DNA of 64,000 nt from Clusia tigrina (Eukaryota; Arthropoda; Insecta; Diptera; Clusiidae). A program made the translations under genes and the position numbers. Below are positions 44,896 to 58,899 of the stretch, in pieces (the stretch's first letter is position 1; every line of letters begins with the position of its first letter). Location: NCBI GenBank assembly GCA_920105625.2, contig OV050032.1:128571829-128635828 (forward strand), read 5' to 3'. The notes beneath the pieces are model-generated. The model saw nothing but the letters and a program-made list of their open reading frames with translations, was not told the DNA's origin and made no database searches.

Positions 44896-46339
44896 TGTTT
44901 ACGATAGAGTGTATATATTAATTTATTTCATTTAAGCACTTAACCCAGTTGTCAGACATAAGCTGCATTCTTGCAGCCTATTGGTTACCCAACGAATTAG
45001 AATTCTCCGAATTTTTTGCGCACCAGCTTTTTCAGCGGACCCATTTCTTTAAGCGGAAATTTTCTTCGCTACCGTACTCAACACTTAGTACAGCTGTTTG
45101 GAGAACAGCTTTTTATGTATAAAGTGATAAATTTTTCTAAGAATTCAGCCGTATGCAATTTCTTTACTTCGGCTCTGGCCATCGGCAGTGAGAATGGCAA
45201 TTTAAATGGGCTCTAATTACTACGACAATGTGGAGATACAAAAATGTGATAAACTCGATTATTTTATACATATATAAGACATATTTTATGTTTGTATTAA
45301 TATAACTTTCTGCAAAAATAGACCAAAAGTATGCCAATGATTATTTTATAAGAGCTAATGTGGAATATGCATTCTTTCTCATCGCTAAAACCTAAACTTA
45401 ATTTGTGAGCATTACAAAGACTTTAATATTTATGAAATTCATCATTCACCATATAAAATAACAAATAAAATATTAAAAGCTTTGAAAATTTATAAATATA
45501 CAAACTTTAGCATCTATGATGTGTGGTGAAGTGTGGGGAGTTGACATGAGAATGAAGGAACATAAGGAACCCAAAATTTGAAGAATTAACCTGTCATAAA
45601 GGAACTGATTACCCCAAATAACAACAGTTTCAAAAATATCAAAAAAACATCAAAACTGGTCGAAAATGCAGCTAAACGAACTAGGTTAACGGTTCTATGA
45701 TTTTAGTTGACCGAGGTAGTTTCTTTTTTTAATAATAATGAAAATACATTTTTCAGTTTCTTGTATTCATTTTTTTACTTAAACTGCAACATTTCGACTT
45801 GTGGAACTTCAGAGTTCACTGACAATGTGAAATTATCAAACAAATTTTATGTTCTCAATTAACATTTTATGCTTTCAGTAAAGAGTATTGAGGAATTACT
45901 CGGGCTCGAAATAAACGGGGTTTATTGTATTTTAACAACAACGTACAATTAATTTTCAAACATTTTCACCCTAGTAGAAACTTGCACTTAAACATGCATA
46001 GCTGAAGATGAAGAAGAAGAAGTCAGTTCTTGGTACTCTATGATATTCCCATCGCTCATGCGCAATTAAAGTACCCCGTCCATCTATAATTGTTTCTCTG
46101 GTACCTTAAGAACACCAAACACCGTCCTTACAGCTGTTGCCTCATCAAATTCAGTCGCTAATACAATATTTCCATACAGACAATAGAGCACACTTGCTAT
46201 AGATCCAACTCTGATAAATTTCTCAGCTGAAAAATTTGTCAGAAAACTCCTTTCTTCTCTCTTTAGAAAAGGAAACAATCCATAGTGTAAGAACAGGTTG
46301 TGATAAAAGTAAACCGACAACAACAGGTGGTGGGCAAAC
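44896..46339. other. Unassigned AT-rich stretch with one weak frame
   Basis: Mostly A+T-rich and featureless. The minus strand at 46084-46323 has a 79-residue frame (ending GVLKVPEKQL) with no stops and balanced composition, possibly the remnant of a coding sequence, but I cannot assign it. Confidence 0.4.
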
Positions 46340-46901
46340 TAATGTGACAAGAAAGATTGCAAAAATACAGACTTTAAGTTTTGTTTAATACATAACAATT
46401 TTGATCTCTGTATAATTTATTCTTTGATTCAATAGCAACAAAAACTTCGTTGTACTATGCATAACAACAATTCAAATTCTCTTGCACATTAAGCAGACGG
46501 AAATTCTATACTTTGCTTTTGCTGTCATAGTCTCATGATAATATGCTACTCTAGCAAATATGTTGCGCAAATTGCATCGAACTACAGTATTGCTGATTAT
46601 ATGTATTGCTATGGATTCTGATGCAGTAATTTTGTATAAAAACGCAAGAAATTATTGTTGAAATCAGAACTAAAAAAACAAATATTGAATTCTTTTTTTG
46701 TGGTTTTATAGTTCGAGTACTAGAAGGTCAACTTAAAACTAACTTCAATTTTGTTTCATCGTGAATTCTCAGTTAAAGTCCTGAAAATTCAAATTCAAAT
46801 TCAGATTAAAATTTTGAATTAACATTTAACCATCGTGAATTCCCAGTTCACGTATAGGAAATTCAAAACCACAAATTCTAAACCAAATTTTGTATTAACA
46901 C
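46340..46901 (+). repeat. BEL3 probable 5' LTR
   Basis: The right end (TTAACA at 46896-46901) lies two bases before the PBS. The left end is a guess at a TGTGACAAG near 46340, since no second LTR copy is in the window. A TATAAAA box at 46635-46641 fits an LTR promoter. Confidence 0.55.
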
Positions 46902-46903
46902 TT

Positions 46904-46922
46904 TGGTGACCCCGATGTGATA
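46904..46922 (+). promoter_or_regulatory. BEL3 primer binding site, tRNA-Trp-like
   Basis: TGGTGACCCCGATGTGATA is complementary to a tRNA-Trp 3' end (as remembered) with two mismatches. It marks the start of the BEL3 internal region. Confidence 0.75.
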
Positions 46923-46962
46923 TTTCCGTTTAAATGCTGAATTATTATCATACATACACCAT

Positions 46963-47650
46963 ATGACAAATTTATCGGGGTTTGCAGAACGGCAAAGGGA
47001 GGTAGGCGAAGAAATCACAAGGATAATTCGAAACTTCAACAAGGATTCTGCAGATAGAAAAACAAGGTCCTGCTATTAGAAAGAGAAATTACGTCAAATG
47101 AATCAATACTGGGACGACTTCGATGAAACACATGGCAAATTATGGGCATTAACAGATAATCCGACGAATATTTTGCATCCGGATACTACGACCAAATCAG
47201 CAAGTTAGTCGATACCTATCAAAGCCGATTTCCCCAGAAAACCACCCATCTCCAGGCAAACAAGGAAGGTGGGATTATGCCAGGCGAAGAAGCGACAGTA
47301 CCATCGGCATCAGCCAACCTACCGGTCACACTAGAACCCTCCAAGCAGCAAATTGAAATTTGACCAATATCAGCTCCTCACATTGCCCAAATGACATCGT
47401 TCATGAGGGAACCCTCTGGAACCTCGTTCCAACACGGCATAGTCATCAGAAGCCAGGCAATCACCCAATGCAGCAATGAGTACCATTCCAAATGCAACAG
47501 TTTCATCAGCAGCAGGAAGCAACGTGTCAACTCAAGGATATGTACTACCGGCAGCTGCATGGATAAGAATCACTGCGGCCAATGGCAGCTCAGGGGAATT
47601 TAGAGCAATTTTGGATTTCAGGCCTCAAGTTAACGTCGTCTCAGAACGTC
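46963..47650 (+). pseudogene. BEL3 gag and protease remnant
   Basis: The ATG at 46963 opens a short frame with ERQREVGEEITRIIRNF resembling a BEL gag N-terminus. Stops and frameshifts follow. At 47476-47664 a protease-like frame reads SSGEFRAILDFRPQVNVVSE, where BEL proteases normally have an Asp-Ser-Gly type site, so the active site is lost. Confidence 0.72.
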
Positions 47651-47695
47651 TCATGAAAAGATGATCCATATCTCCAACCAAAGCTTCCTTGTGCA

Positions 47696-49345
47696 TTGAG
47701 TGAATTGGCGATGCGCAAAGAATGGTCACTCAGAGGATTAATGTCAAGATGCAATCCACTAGTGGCAGTTTCAGAACAAATTTGGAAGCATTTGGACTTC
47801 AAAACATCATTTCCGCTCAACCGAGTAATCAATTTAATACTTCAAATTGGAAATTCCTGGCCAACATACAGTTGGCAGATCGAAAATTTTGCAAACAAGA
47901 TAAGATTGATGTCTTGCTGGGAGCCGAATTTTACCTGAGTTTCTCGGGAGCTTCCCACATAAAGATGATGAATAATGGCCCGATTATCCAAAACACCTCA
48001 CTTGGTTGGATTGTGAGCGGAAAATTTGGAGCATCTGAACCATCGGCAGAATCATTGATATGTGGTGTGTTCGGGATGAAAACAGATACCTATAGCAGGG
48101 ATGGTCCACTAGTCGAGCCAATTGAAAAATTTTGGAAGATGGATGAATTCGAAACAATTGGAAAGAGCATGTCACCAGCAGAACCACAATGCGAAAAAAA
48201 TTTTGCCTAAAATATGCACAAAAATTATCTGGAACATTTCATCGCAAAATTTTCATTTCTCGAAAATCCAGCAGCTTTGGGAGAATAAAAAATAATGGCA
48301 TCATAATCGATTCCTTGGTCGCGAACAGCGAATTTCAGAGAAATGTGGAGTTACGGAAACAATATGTGGAGTTCATGAGAGAATTCGAAAAATTGGGAAC
48401 ATGAAAAAGGTGAACTTTGACTCAAAGCTGTCTCCTAACTACTTCCTCATCATTGCGTTCCTCATCCACAGATCAAAATGAACTTTTTTTGAGAACTGCT
48501 ACGCTTTCAATCGCCACGCTTTGTCTTCACCATCGATATCGAAAATATATATCGGCAGATCCTAATACATCCAGAAGATCGACGATATCAAGTCATCATA
48601 TGGATAGAAAATCCAACAGCAAACACTGGGTACTATCAACTAAATACCGTTACATATGGAGCACTGGCAGCACAGTACCTAGCGACCAAATGTCTACAAC
48701 AAATCGCAAACGACAACATGGTAAGTCATCCTTTGGGAGCTTGAACTTGGAGGATCAGACAGTCTGGCTACAGCCATAGAAATGCAATGACAGCTGATCA
48801 AAATGTTGAATACATATGGATTGAATTTACGAAAATGTTGTAAAAATCCCCCCCAACTATTGAAAAATATTTCACAAGGTAACCAGGAAGTGAATTTAGG
48901 ATTCTCTAATGACACTACTGATCCAATAAAAGCGCTGGGGATTTTCGGGTTGACGAAAGTTGACATATTCTGTGTCAGATCAACGCTGGATCCAGTGCGG
49001 GCAATCAATAAATGAACGGTCTGCTCCGGTCTAGCACGACTGTTTGATCCACTTAGAGTACTAGCACCGGTAATCGTCAAAGCAAAAATATTCACATAGC
49101 ATCTATGGCAAATAAAGCTATCCTGGGATGACGCTGTACCATCAGATCTCAACGCCACATGGACAACATACCGAGAAAATTTTAACCACTTATATAATCT
49201 CCATACATAGCCAGACACATATTCAAGGGAGAACTTTCATCATTATCAACACTACTACACATTTTTACGGATGCTTCCGAAAGGGCCTTCGGCGCGGTAG
49301 CATACATATGAGCAACGCTTATAGATGGCAGCATAATAACGCGAT
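47696..49345 (+). pseudogene. BEL3 RT and connection region, degenerate
   Basis: The frame 47722-48210 has DVLLGAEFYLSFSG and PIIQNTSLGWIVSGK (linker after protease). Then come EKFWKMDEFETIG and RT pieces: FVFTIDIENIYRQILIHPED (first Asp), GYYQLNTVTYGALAAQYLA and, after 48790, LNTYGLNLRKCC and KALGIFGLTKVDIFCVRS. The RT YxDD box lies in a gap between frames at about 48720 and is not visible. The sequence runs into a TA tract at 49356. Confidence 0.82.
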
Positions 49346-49353
49346 ATCTGTCC

Positions 49354-51284
<1,931 letters not shown>

Positions 51285-51563
51285 AGTTATATTATTTAAA
51301 AACCACTTTATAATATTTAGCTAGAGAAAAACACAGCAACTTTACTTTCAGTGTGCTTTATTTGAACTCCAAACCCAGACTAAATCTAATGCTTTATAAC
51401 AGCGTTAAACATAAACATGTATGTGTTTATTTGTTACTGTGGCGGAATACACATCAGCTAGAATATGCTAACTTTGTGCATTCCGTCACGTTTCTTGTGT
51501 TGATCATTCAATGGTACCGTGATCGGCAACATTATATGTTCAGCCTGAGGATTGTATGTAACT
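51285..51563 (-). repeat. gypsy4 3' LTR
   Basis: 279 bp, matching 63010-63287 with scattered substitutions and a few 1-bp changes. It starts AGTTATATT and ends TGTAACT on the plus strand. Confidence 0.93.
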
Positions 51564-51572
51564 CCTCCCAGG
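51564..51572 (-). promoter_or_regulatory. gypsy4 polypurine tract
   Basis: The minus strand reads CCTGGGAGG directly before the 3' LTR (AGTTAC), a short purine-rich tract in the expected place. Confidence 0.65.
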
Positions 51573-51604
51573 TTGCTTTTAGGATTCTCCTGAATCCTTT
51601 TATT

Positions 51605-51690
51605 TTAAATGTTTACATTTACATTTATTTTGCTTAGCCAATACAAAACTAATATTATTACAATTATACCAATTAACACAGCACTTATAC
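51605..51690 (-). pseudogene. env: gypsy4 env C-terminal transmembrane segment
   Basis: The frame contains AVLIGIIVIILVLYWLSK, a classic single-pass transmembrane helix followed by a short cytoplasmic tail and stop. It is the end of an errantivirus envelope, cut off from its N-terminal part (55745-56035) by the mariner at 51693-55728. Confidence 0.75.
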
Positions 51691-51729
51691 TAAAGGGTGT
51701 TTTTTTTAGACGCGTGGTTTTCAATCTGG

Positions 51730-52068
51730 CAATGCTTTTTTCGGAGTTGGTCTTTTGAATAGACTTACTCCTGAAGAACGTTTGCAAATCGTGCAAATTT
51801 ATTACCAAAACAATGGTTCGGAAAATTTCGAAAATTTTGTTCAGCGATGAAGCAAACTTTTGATTGAATGGGTACGTTAATATGCAAAATTTTCGCATTT
51901 GGAGTGACGATAATCCACAAGCCATTGTTGAGACACCGTTACATCCTCAAAAAGTCACTGTTTGGTGTGCTCTATGGGCAGAGGGAATCATTCGTCCATA
52001 TTTCTTCAAAAATGAAGCCGGCCATACTATTACAATCAATGGGGAACGCTATAGAGCCATGATTAATG
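51730..52068 (+). pseudogene. Rosa-type transposase copy 2, proximal piece
   Basis: The N-terminal part (LTPEERLQIVQIYYQNNGS) is joined by deletion to the catalytic domain start (KILFSDEAN, first Asp). NMQNFRIWSDDNPQAI and TVWCALWAEGIIRPYFF follow. The frame changes twice. It is interrupted at 52068 by gypsy5. Confidence 0.82.
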
Positions 52069-52229
52069 TGTAATGCACGTATATGTGTGCGAGAATTATA
52101 TATACATATATATATTGAAAATATCAAACACGTATGTAATTCAGTGTGGCAAGACACCATTGAGCAAATTCTAACAGTGAGCCGAAGAAAGGCTGAATGC
52201 AATAAAAATTTATGTGTACATGCACTACA
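52069..52229 (-). repeat. gypsy5 3' LTR
   Basis: 161 bp, TG...CA. The first ~35 bp (GTATATGTGTGCGAGAATTA) and the last ~15 bp (ACATGCACTACA) match the other LTR, but the middle does not. A purine tract on the minus strand (complement of CCCTCACCCTTTA, 52230-52242) lies next to it. Confidence 0.78.
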
Positions 52230-52594
52230 CCCTCACCCTTTAGGAAAAAATTTACAGTTGTTTGAAAGAGAAAAAACAACTTTAAATTTGTATGTGTTTG
52301 TGTGTGGTGGAAATGAGTTTTAACTTATTTGATTTTAATGTAATACTAAGTTGTTACTTATTAGATTTGTATTTAGTATATACTATATTTTTATATGAGA
52401 AGTAATTTGTCTTATGCGCTAGTATATGAATAAAATTAACATTTTCAATAACTATAAATTTACAATTTCTTATAATAGTGGTTTAATAATATTATACATA
52501 TATTTTTAATTATATATATTTTTATTCATACATTATTTTTTATTTTCTATATTTGTATTCTCATATCAGAACATTGTATCGTTTTAGCATATTG

Positions 52595-54290
52595 TTATGC
52601 ATTCTTTTTCTTCTCCATGCCGTTTATTAATATAAATGAATTTACTCCTTCTTGTTTTGAAATTCTATACGGACCATGGTATGGACTTTGAGACTTTTTA
52701 CGATTACCTAATTTTACTAATACTAGGTCTCCTATGGTTGCATTAAGTGCATTTTCATTTGTTTTGCTTTCAATGCTTCTTTTCTTTTTCACAACTTCGA
52801 TCAGTTCCCTTGCTTTGTTTATTGACGTTCTCATTCTTAACTTCAGTTCATTCGCATAATTTTCAATATCATAAATTGGTTCTCTTATTTCAATTAGGTC
52901 GCTTGGTAAGTGTGGCAGTTTACCAAACACAAGCTCATATGGTGAGTAACCCGTATCGACATGCGGCGTCGTATTGTAAGCAAAAGTGTAAAATGATATC
53001 CACTTGTCCCACTCATTATCGTTTGCGAACGTCAACAGGAATTCATTAAGAGTGCGGTGGTTCCGCTCTACTGAACCCAGTGATTCGTGATGATAAGGAG
53101 TTGAAAATATTTGATTCATTTTTAGATTTTTGCACACATTTCTCATTAGCTCGTTTACGAACTCTGTGCCCTTGTCCGATTTCAAATTATTGAAATTACC
53201 ATACTTGAGAATGAATTGGTCAACAAGTGTTTTAGCTACAGTGTCGACATCTTTGGTTTCCATGGGGTGCGCTATCACAAATTTTGCCAATTTGCACTGC
53301 GCTGTTCAAATGTATCTGTAACCATTAGAAATTCTTAGCGGACCGACAGTAGCAATTGCTACAGTCTCAAAACTAGTCGTTGGAATGTCTGTAATAACCA
53401 TCTGTTCTTTCGTATGCCGTATTTGTTTATTCTTAGCACAATGTTTACAATTTGTGATAAAATTTTTCACCATTTTTCCCCCATATTCTTCCAAACGTAT
53501 TTTTGTTTCAATTTTAAAACGGGTTTTCTTACACTAAAATGCCCTCCGTAAGGCGAATCGTGATATTCTGCGATTAGTTTATACATAATTACGTTATCTA
53601 CTATGCTGTGGGGACTTCTATATATCAATATATTCAACTTTGAGCTTTCATTATTTTCTTTATTCTTCTGTTGCAACTTATTATATTCCTCTTTTAATTT
53701 TTCTTTCGGTACGTACCTAAATATGTCATCTTTCTCATCTAGTGCTAGTTCTTTAATATTTGACTTGTTTATTCTTGATAGTAGTTTTTCCAATAGCGAA
53801 CCTGGGTTCGATGGAGTATCACTGCTTATCACAAATATCTCATCTTTCTTCTTATTGCTCATAAATAAAAATTTAAATTTTCTTACATTCCTGATGTCAG
53901 ATATAGACGTGCGGTCCCAAATGTTAAGTTGATCAGACTTCGAATGAGAGCTACATTTCTCCTGATTTATGTCTGTGCTGTTTTTAGCAGACATGCCTCT
54001 CGTAATTACTAATGCTTTGTTAACGGATTCATCGTTTGCTTTCGGGATCATTGATTTTAGTATGTCAGAATCCATTTTAATTCTTGACAGTGCATCCGCA
54101 TTGGTGTTTATTTTTCCCTTTTTATATACAATGTCGAAATCATAGTCGGGCAAATCTAACCTTATTCTGGTTAACTGGGAAGATGGGTTTTTGTGTGTAA
54201 ACAATGCGACTAACGGTCGGTGGTCTGTCACCACTGTGAATTTCCGTCCATAGAGTTAAGGCTTAAACAAATTTATGCTGTGAGAAACTT
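52595..54290 (-). pseudogene. pol: gypsy5 RNase H and integrase, degenerate
   Basis: RNase H begins near 54290 (LYGRKFTVVTDHRPLVALF, with a stop before it), then connection NPSSQLTRIRLDLPDYDF and ADALSRIK, a long linker, and the integrase zinc region (53306-53494). The core (52595-53290) has the second Asp (LKSDKGTEFVNE) and the catalytic Glu (LGSVERNHRTLNEFLL). The first-Asp position reads IATVGPLRISN, with Ala where Asp is expected. The C-terminal domain ends with GPYRISKQEGVNSF. Confidence 0.88.
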
Positions 54291-54478
54291 GTCAAAGTTG
54301 TATGAATTTGTGATATAGATTTAATGCTTTTGTATAATTTCAATAAGTTATTTAATTTAATTATTATTAATATTTTTTTTTTTGAAACTATAATGACTAA
54401 CATAGCAAACTAATTTGTACAACTACAAACTATTTAATGTTTCAAATGTATGTAATTAGTTTTGGCTTAACTAGTAAC

Positions 54479-54772
54479 TTATATATAATTGGTTAAGAGT
54501 TCATTGTACCTCTGTTGAGAACGCTTGCTGGCGCCTTCAGTTGTTAACTGCGACTCTGATTCTTCGAAATCTGTTTGTATGAAAATCCATTTCGTATGTG
54601 CTGTTCCATTAGCTTGCACATATGGTGGAGGTGGAGGTCGTACCTCATCGTTATCGTCCAGATCGGCGTCATCGTAGTCTGCACCGTCTACTGTTTTGTG
54701 GCCAAATCTTTCATCTGAAGACGAATGAAAATGATATTCGCCAGTGGCTTTAATGCGTTTGGGTACGAGCAT
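54479..54772 (-). CDS. gypsy5 gag-position ORF, function unknown
   Basis: A 97-residue frame with a true ATG at 54772, in the place where gag should begin, about 180 bp after the LTR. It is acidic in the middle (DYDDADLDDNDE), then has PPPPPYV, a late-domain-like proline run. I do not recognise a capsid domain or zinc knuckle. It may be the start of a truncated gag. Confidence 0.45.
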   Translation of the reverse strand: MLVPKRIKATGEYHFHSSSDERFGHKTVDGADYDDADLDDNDEVRPPPPPYVQANGTAHTKWIFIQTDFEESESQLTTEGASKRSQQRYNELLTNYI

Positions 54773-54929
54773 TTTCCGTTGACCTCAATCGCTTCTTCGA
54801 TGTTTACCATCATATCTCAATTCGGAAAAATTCAAAAGTATTTCAGAAAATCTGCAGGAACGAGTTTGGCATCAGAACTGGATAACAGTTTCCTTGCAGG
54901 ATACAATACTGTATAGGAAGATCTACAAG

Positions 54930-54951
54930 CTCGAGTCAGGCAGGATCGCCA
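54930..54951 (-). promoter_or_regulatory. gypsy5 putative primer binding site
   Basis: Two bases after the 5' LTR the minus strand reads TGGCGATCCTGCCTGACTCG. It begins with TGG like a PBS, but I cannot assign the tRNA. Confidence 0.5.
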
Positions 54952-54953
54952 TG

Positions 54954-55378
<425 letters not shown>

Positions 55379-55382
55379 AATG

Positions 55383-55728
55383 ACTTTTTCGTGCCTGAAT
55401 TGGAGGATGTTGATGTGGACGACCTTTGGTTCCAACAAGACGGCGCTACATGCCATGCAGCCAACGAAACAATCAATTTATTGAAGGAAACTTTTGGTGA
55501 GCGGATTATCTCGGGACGTAGGCCTGTGGCGTGGCCTCTAAGATCGTCCGATTTAACACCGCTGGACTATTTTTTGTGGGGTTGTGTGAAGTCGTTTGTC
55601 TACGCAGATAAGCCCGAGATGATTGACGCCTTGAAAGAGAATAGTCGGGGCGTTATTGCTGACATACGGCCTCAATTGCTGCAAAAAGTGGTCGAAAATA
55701 TGGCCTCTCGGCTGGAATTTATTCGATT
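55383..55728 (+). pseudogene. Rosa-type transposase copy 2, distal piece
   Basis: Resumes in frame with VDDLWFQQDGATCHAAN (second Asp) and reaches SSDLTPLDYFLWG (third Asp, 41 residues further on), then IDALKENSRGVIADI and NMASRLEFIR. It stops at the junction with gypsy4 env near 55730. Confidence 0.87.
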
Positions 55729-55744
55729 TCTTCTTTCCTCGCTT

Positions 55745-56035
55745 GGGGTAATAGATTTGAGTTTAGCTTTAATTATTTTTATCTCATTTAGGAGAAATTC
55801 TTTATTATTTATTTCTGTTTTCATTATGTTTTCTTCAAACTGAACTATTACTCTAGCTATTTCAAGTGGTCGTATAATATGTAACACTGTATTGACCTCA
55901 TTTATTATTTCAACCACCCCCATTTGTATTATGGTATAACCTGCTTCTTCGGTTATTGGGGTTACTTGCAAGCGTCCTCTTGCTGCAATTGCTGTTGCAG
56001 TTAAAATTGCGATCGTCAATATATCCTGCAATTTA
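55745..56035 (-). pseudogene. env: gypsy4 env, N-terminal part
   Basis: The frame begins with a signal-peptide-like hydrophobic stretch (ILTIAILTATAIAA), then residues typical of the surface subunit start in insect errantivirus envelopes (GYTIIQMGVVEIINEVNTVL) and an RRNR basic site. It is cut by the mariner insertion. The C-terminal transmembrane part is at 51605-51690; most of the ectodomain is missing. Identification is by position and pattern. Confidence 0.7.
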
Positions 56036-56098
56036 TAATTATATAATCACTCAGCTTAAATGATTCGATATTTATAATCTAAATTTTAATGGATATAT

Positions 56099-57100
56099 TC
56101 ATTGTGCTTTCCAATAAACAGGATCACCAGCCATCGCCCTAGTACTAAATCTATCATCATCCTCATTATTATTCAAGATTTCAATGTTTGCGAATTTATA
56201 TGGTCTTTTTATATTGGCAATATGGACATTTTTCAATGGATTACTTCTATAATATTGGGTGGTCTTTGTGTCTAACTCTACGGTAATTTTTTATAAAGCC
56301 GCTTGGTCTATTTTCAGTATATTGTTCTCTGGTTCTATTTCTTTTTTCTATTGTGTGAGTTTTGGATTGATTTATTCTATCTTGTAAAATAGTGGAGCAA
56401 ATGTTTTCTTTGGCGGACCTAGGAGAACATTTGATGGTAGAGTGATAGCGATCATTATAGTTACCTATAACGATATGTATCCTCATTTCCGTTGAGAGAC
56501 TTGGATCATCAGTTCCTGTTAGTTTTTCCGACAGTGTTGAGTGAAGCCTCTCAATGTCTGCATTTCCTATATGGTTGTTGGGTTTTGTTAAATGTTCCTC
56601 TATACCTTCTGTAGACAAAAATTCTATTAGTTGTTCTGCTCTAAATTCATTATCCATAATGATTTTTTTAGGTTTCGCAAAATTTGGGAAAATGTTCTAC
56701 TATTATTGTTTTCTTTGTTCTCCAATTTCTATCAGTAATGTTATAAGCTGTTGCAAATTTAGTTAATTTATCAATAACTGTTACAAATGATAATTTTTTA
56801 AAATGAAAAATATCAACATGAATGATTTCGTTCTTTTTGGTTGCAGGTTCCGTTAACTTAACTTTTTACAGTTATTAATTATTAACTGTATGTGCTCCTT
56901 GAATTTTGGATAGTATATTATTTCTTTTAATGTGTTATAGGTTTCGTTAATGCCGCTATGCATTGATTCATTACTATGATATAATGAAATTTGTTTGTGC
57001 AACTCTTCCTCGTTTCCTATTTCGGAAGCCTTTTTTGTACACTTCACGAATTCAATTTGGTTTTCGTGTGAAAACATAACATAACATATCAACTGTATTT
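56099..57100 (-). pseudogene. pol: gypsy4 integrase, degenerate
   Basis: The zinc region (56853-57092) has HSNESMHSGINETYN and a truncated Cys pair (NNCKKLS). The core pieces carry the three catalytic positions: VDIFHF (first Asp, about 56810), IMDNEFRAEQ (second Asp, 56650) and NADIERLHSTLSEKL (Glu). A frame change lies between the first and second. The C-terminal tail ends DPVYWKAQ at 56099. Confidence 0.85.
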
Positions 57101-57295
57101 TGTAATAATCTGACTCAGAGACCTCTGAAAAATGCCTATTTTCCCTTTTTCTATATAACTTTTAAAAATATTTTTAATATAATTTTCTTCCTCCATTGGA
57201 TTAATTTCAATAATCTTTCTGTTATGGAGTGTTTGCAACTCGGCTTTTGGGCTATATGTAATTATTATTTGTATTTAGTATTTATCAACTATTTC

Positions 57296-57679
57296 TTATT
57301 TTATAAAAAAATGCTCTAACAACTCCTCTTCAGCGGAATGTATAGTATCTGTCATTTCTAAGTTTGATTCATGATCACTATTTTCATTTATTTTAGGCGA
57401 ATTCTCAATTCTACTCAAAAAGTCTGCCACAACGGTATCTTTACCATTTAAATATTGTATCTCATAGCTATACTCCTGGAGTTTCCAAACCCACATTTGG
57501 TGACGTTGGGAGAATTCCTTCCCGTTATATTTATTATTTAAATATTTAATTGGACAATGGTCAGTTATTATTTTAAACTTGTTTCCATAGATATAGGGTG
57601 TGACAGCATATATTATAGCCAAAAATTCCTTGTCAGTAGTCGCATATTTTTGCTCATGGTTATTTAACGTCTGGAGATA
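57296..57679 (-). pseudogene. pol: gypsy4 RNase H, C-terminal part
   Basis: LAIIYAVTPYIYGNKFKIITD then KYNGKEFSQRHQMW and VVADFLSRIEN. Upstream the reading meets the DD34D mariner at 57682. The N-terminal half of RNase H and the RT thumb are missing, an internal deletion of the element that predates or accompanied the mariner. Confidence 0.85.
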
Positions 57680-57681
57680 TA

Positions 57682-58898
57682 CGAGGGCGGATTGATATTG
57701 AAGCTACCTAGCGCTAGATGGCAGCACAAACACTAACACTTTTTTTTAGAAATTGCGATCTGTTAGCTGTTAAAAATTCACCCAAATTCATCGATTAGTT
57801 TATTTGTTGTATTCGTTTGAAGTAAGCAACTTTTGTGTTTCTTGAAAAATGGAAAAAAGCGAATTTCGTGCAGTGATTAAACACTATTATTTGAAAGGGA
57901 AAACGGCGAAAGAGACAAAAGAAAAGCTCGATAAACATTACGGTGAGTCTGCTCGGTCAGATTGCATGGTAAAATATTGGATTGCTGAATTTAAACGAGG
58001 CCGAACAAGCACTGCAACAATACCATCAACAAGAAAATCGTCGATATCGTTATGAATGATCGCCGAGTCAAGTTGCGTGAGATTGTTGAAATGGTAAACA
58101 TATCATATGAACGTGTGTTCAACATTTTGCATGAGCATTTGCATATGAAAAAGCTATCGGCAAGATGAGTGCCGCGTTTGCTCAGTGTCGAACAAAAAGA
58201 AGTTCGACAGACCACTGCGGTGTTTGGACATGATAAAGCGTAATCCTGTTGATTTTTGGCTTCTATTAATAACTGTTGATGAAACGTGGGTCCACCACTA
58301 CACACCTGAAACCAAAAATCTATCGAAACAATGGGTGGAAGCTGGTGGAAGTGCTCCGAAGAAGGCGAAGGCAGTGGAATCGGCTGGCAAGGTTATGGCC
58401 ACTGTATTTTGGGATGCACACGGAATATTGCTAATCGATTATCTTGAAAAAGGATCCACAATCACAGGAATGTATTATTGTGCATTATTGCAATCAAGGA
58501 AAACCGACCACATTTAAAGAAGAAAAAAATGCTCTTTCTTCAAGACAACGCACCGGTTCACACAGCATTAGATACGATGCTAAAATTACGTGAAATACAC
58601 TTCGAATTGGTTAATCATCCACCTTATAGTCCCGATTTAGCTCCTAGTGACTTTTCCTATTTCCAAACTTGAAAAAATAGCTTGCAGGAAAAAGATTCAT
58701 CTCAAACGAAGAAGTGATTACCGAAACTAACGCGTATATTGAGGGGTTCCAGAAATCGTATTATTCAGATGGTATAAAAAAGTTGGAATATCGTCTTACT
58801 AAGTGTGTCGAAGTAAAAGGAGACTATGTTGAGAAATAAATGGTTTTTGAAAAATGTGTTTTTCCTACTTAGGTACCTTCAATATCAATCCGCCCTCG
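57682..58898 (+). mobile_element. DD34D mariner inside gypsy4
   Basis: Terminal inverted repeats CGAGGGCGGATTGATATTGA... at both ends (about 22 bp perfectly matched), with TA target duplications at 57680-57681 and 58899-58900. About 1.22 kb, close to the usual mariner length. Confidence 0.93.
57849..58839 (+). pseudogene. Mariner transposase (DD34D), frameshifted
   Basis: The ATG at 57849 opens the N-terminal helix-turn-helix (YYLKGKTAKETKEKLDKHYG, VKYWIAEFKRG). Catalytic motifs: VDETWVHHYTPETK (first Asp), FLQDNAPVHTA (second Asp) and PPYSPDLAPSDFSYF (third Asp, 34 residues after the second). The length is not a multiple of three, and frames change near 58030, 58190 and 58490, so it is inactive despite an intact triad. 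Confidence 0.92.
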
Positions 58899-58899
58899 T

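Noticed and set aside
54479..54772. Host gene fragment with Pro-rich motif
   Set aside because: Its place between LTR/PBS and RNase H of gypsy5 makes a gag remnant more likely; kept only as a low-confidence ORF.
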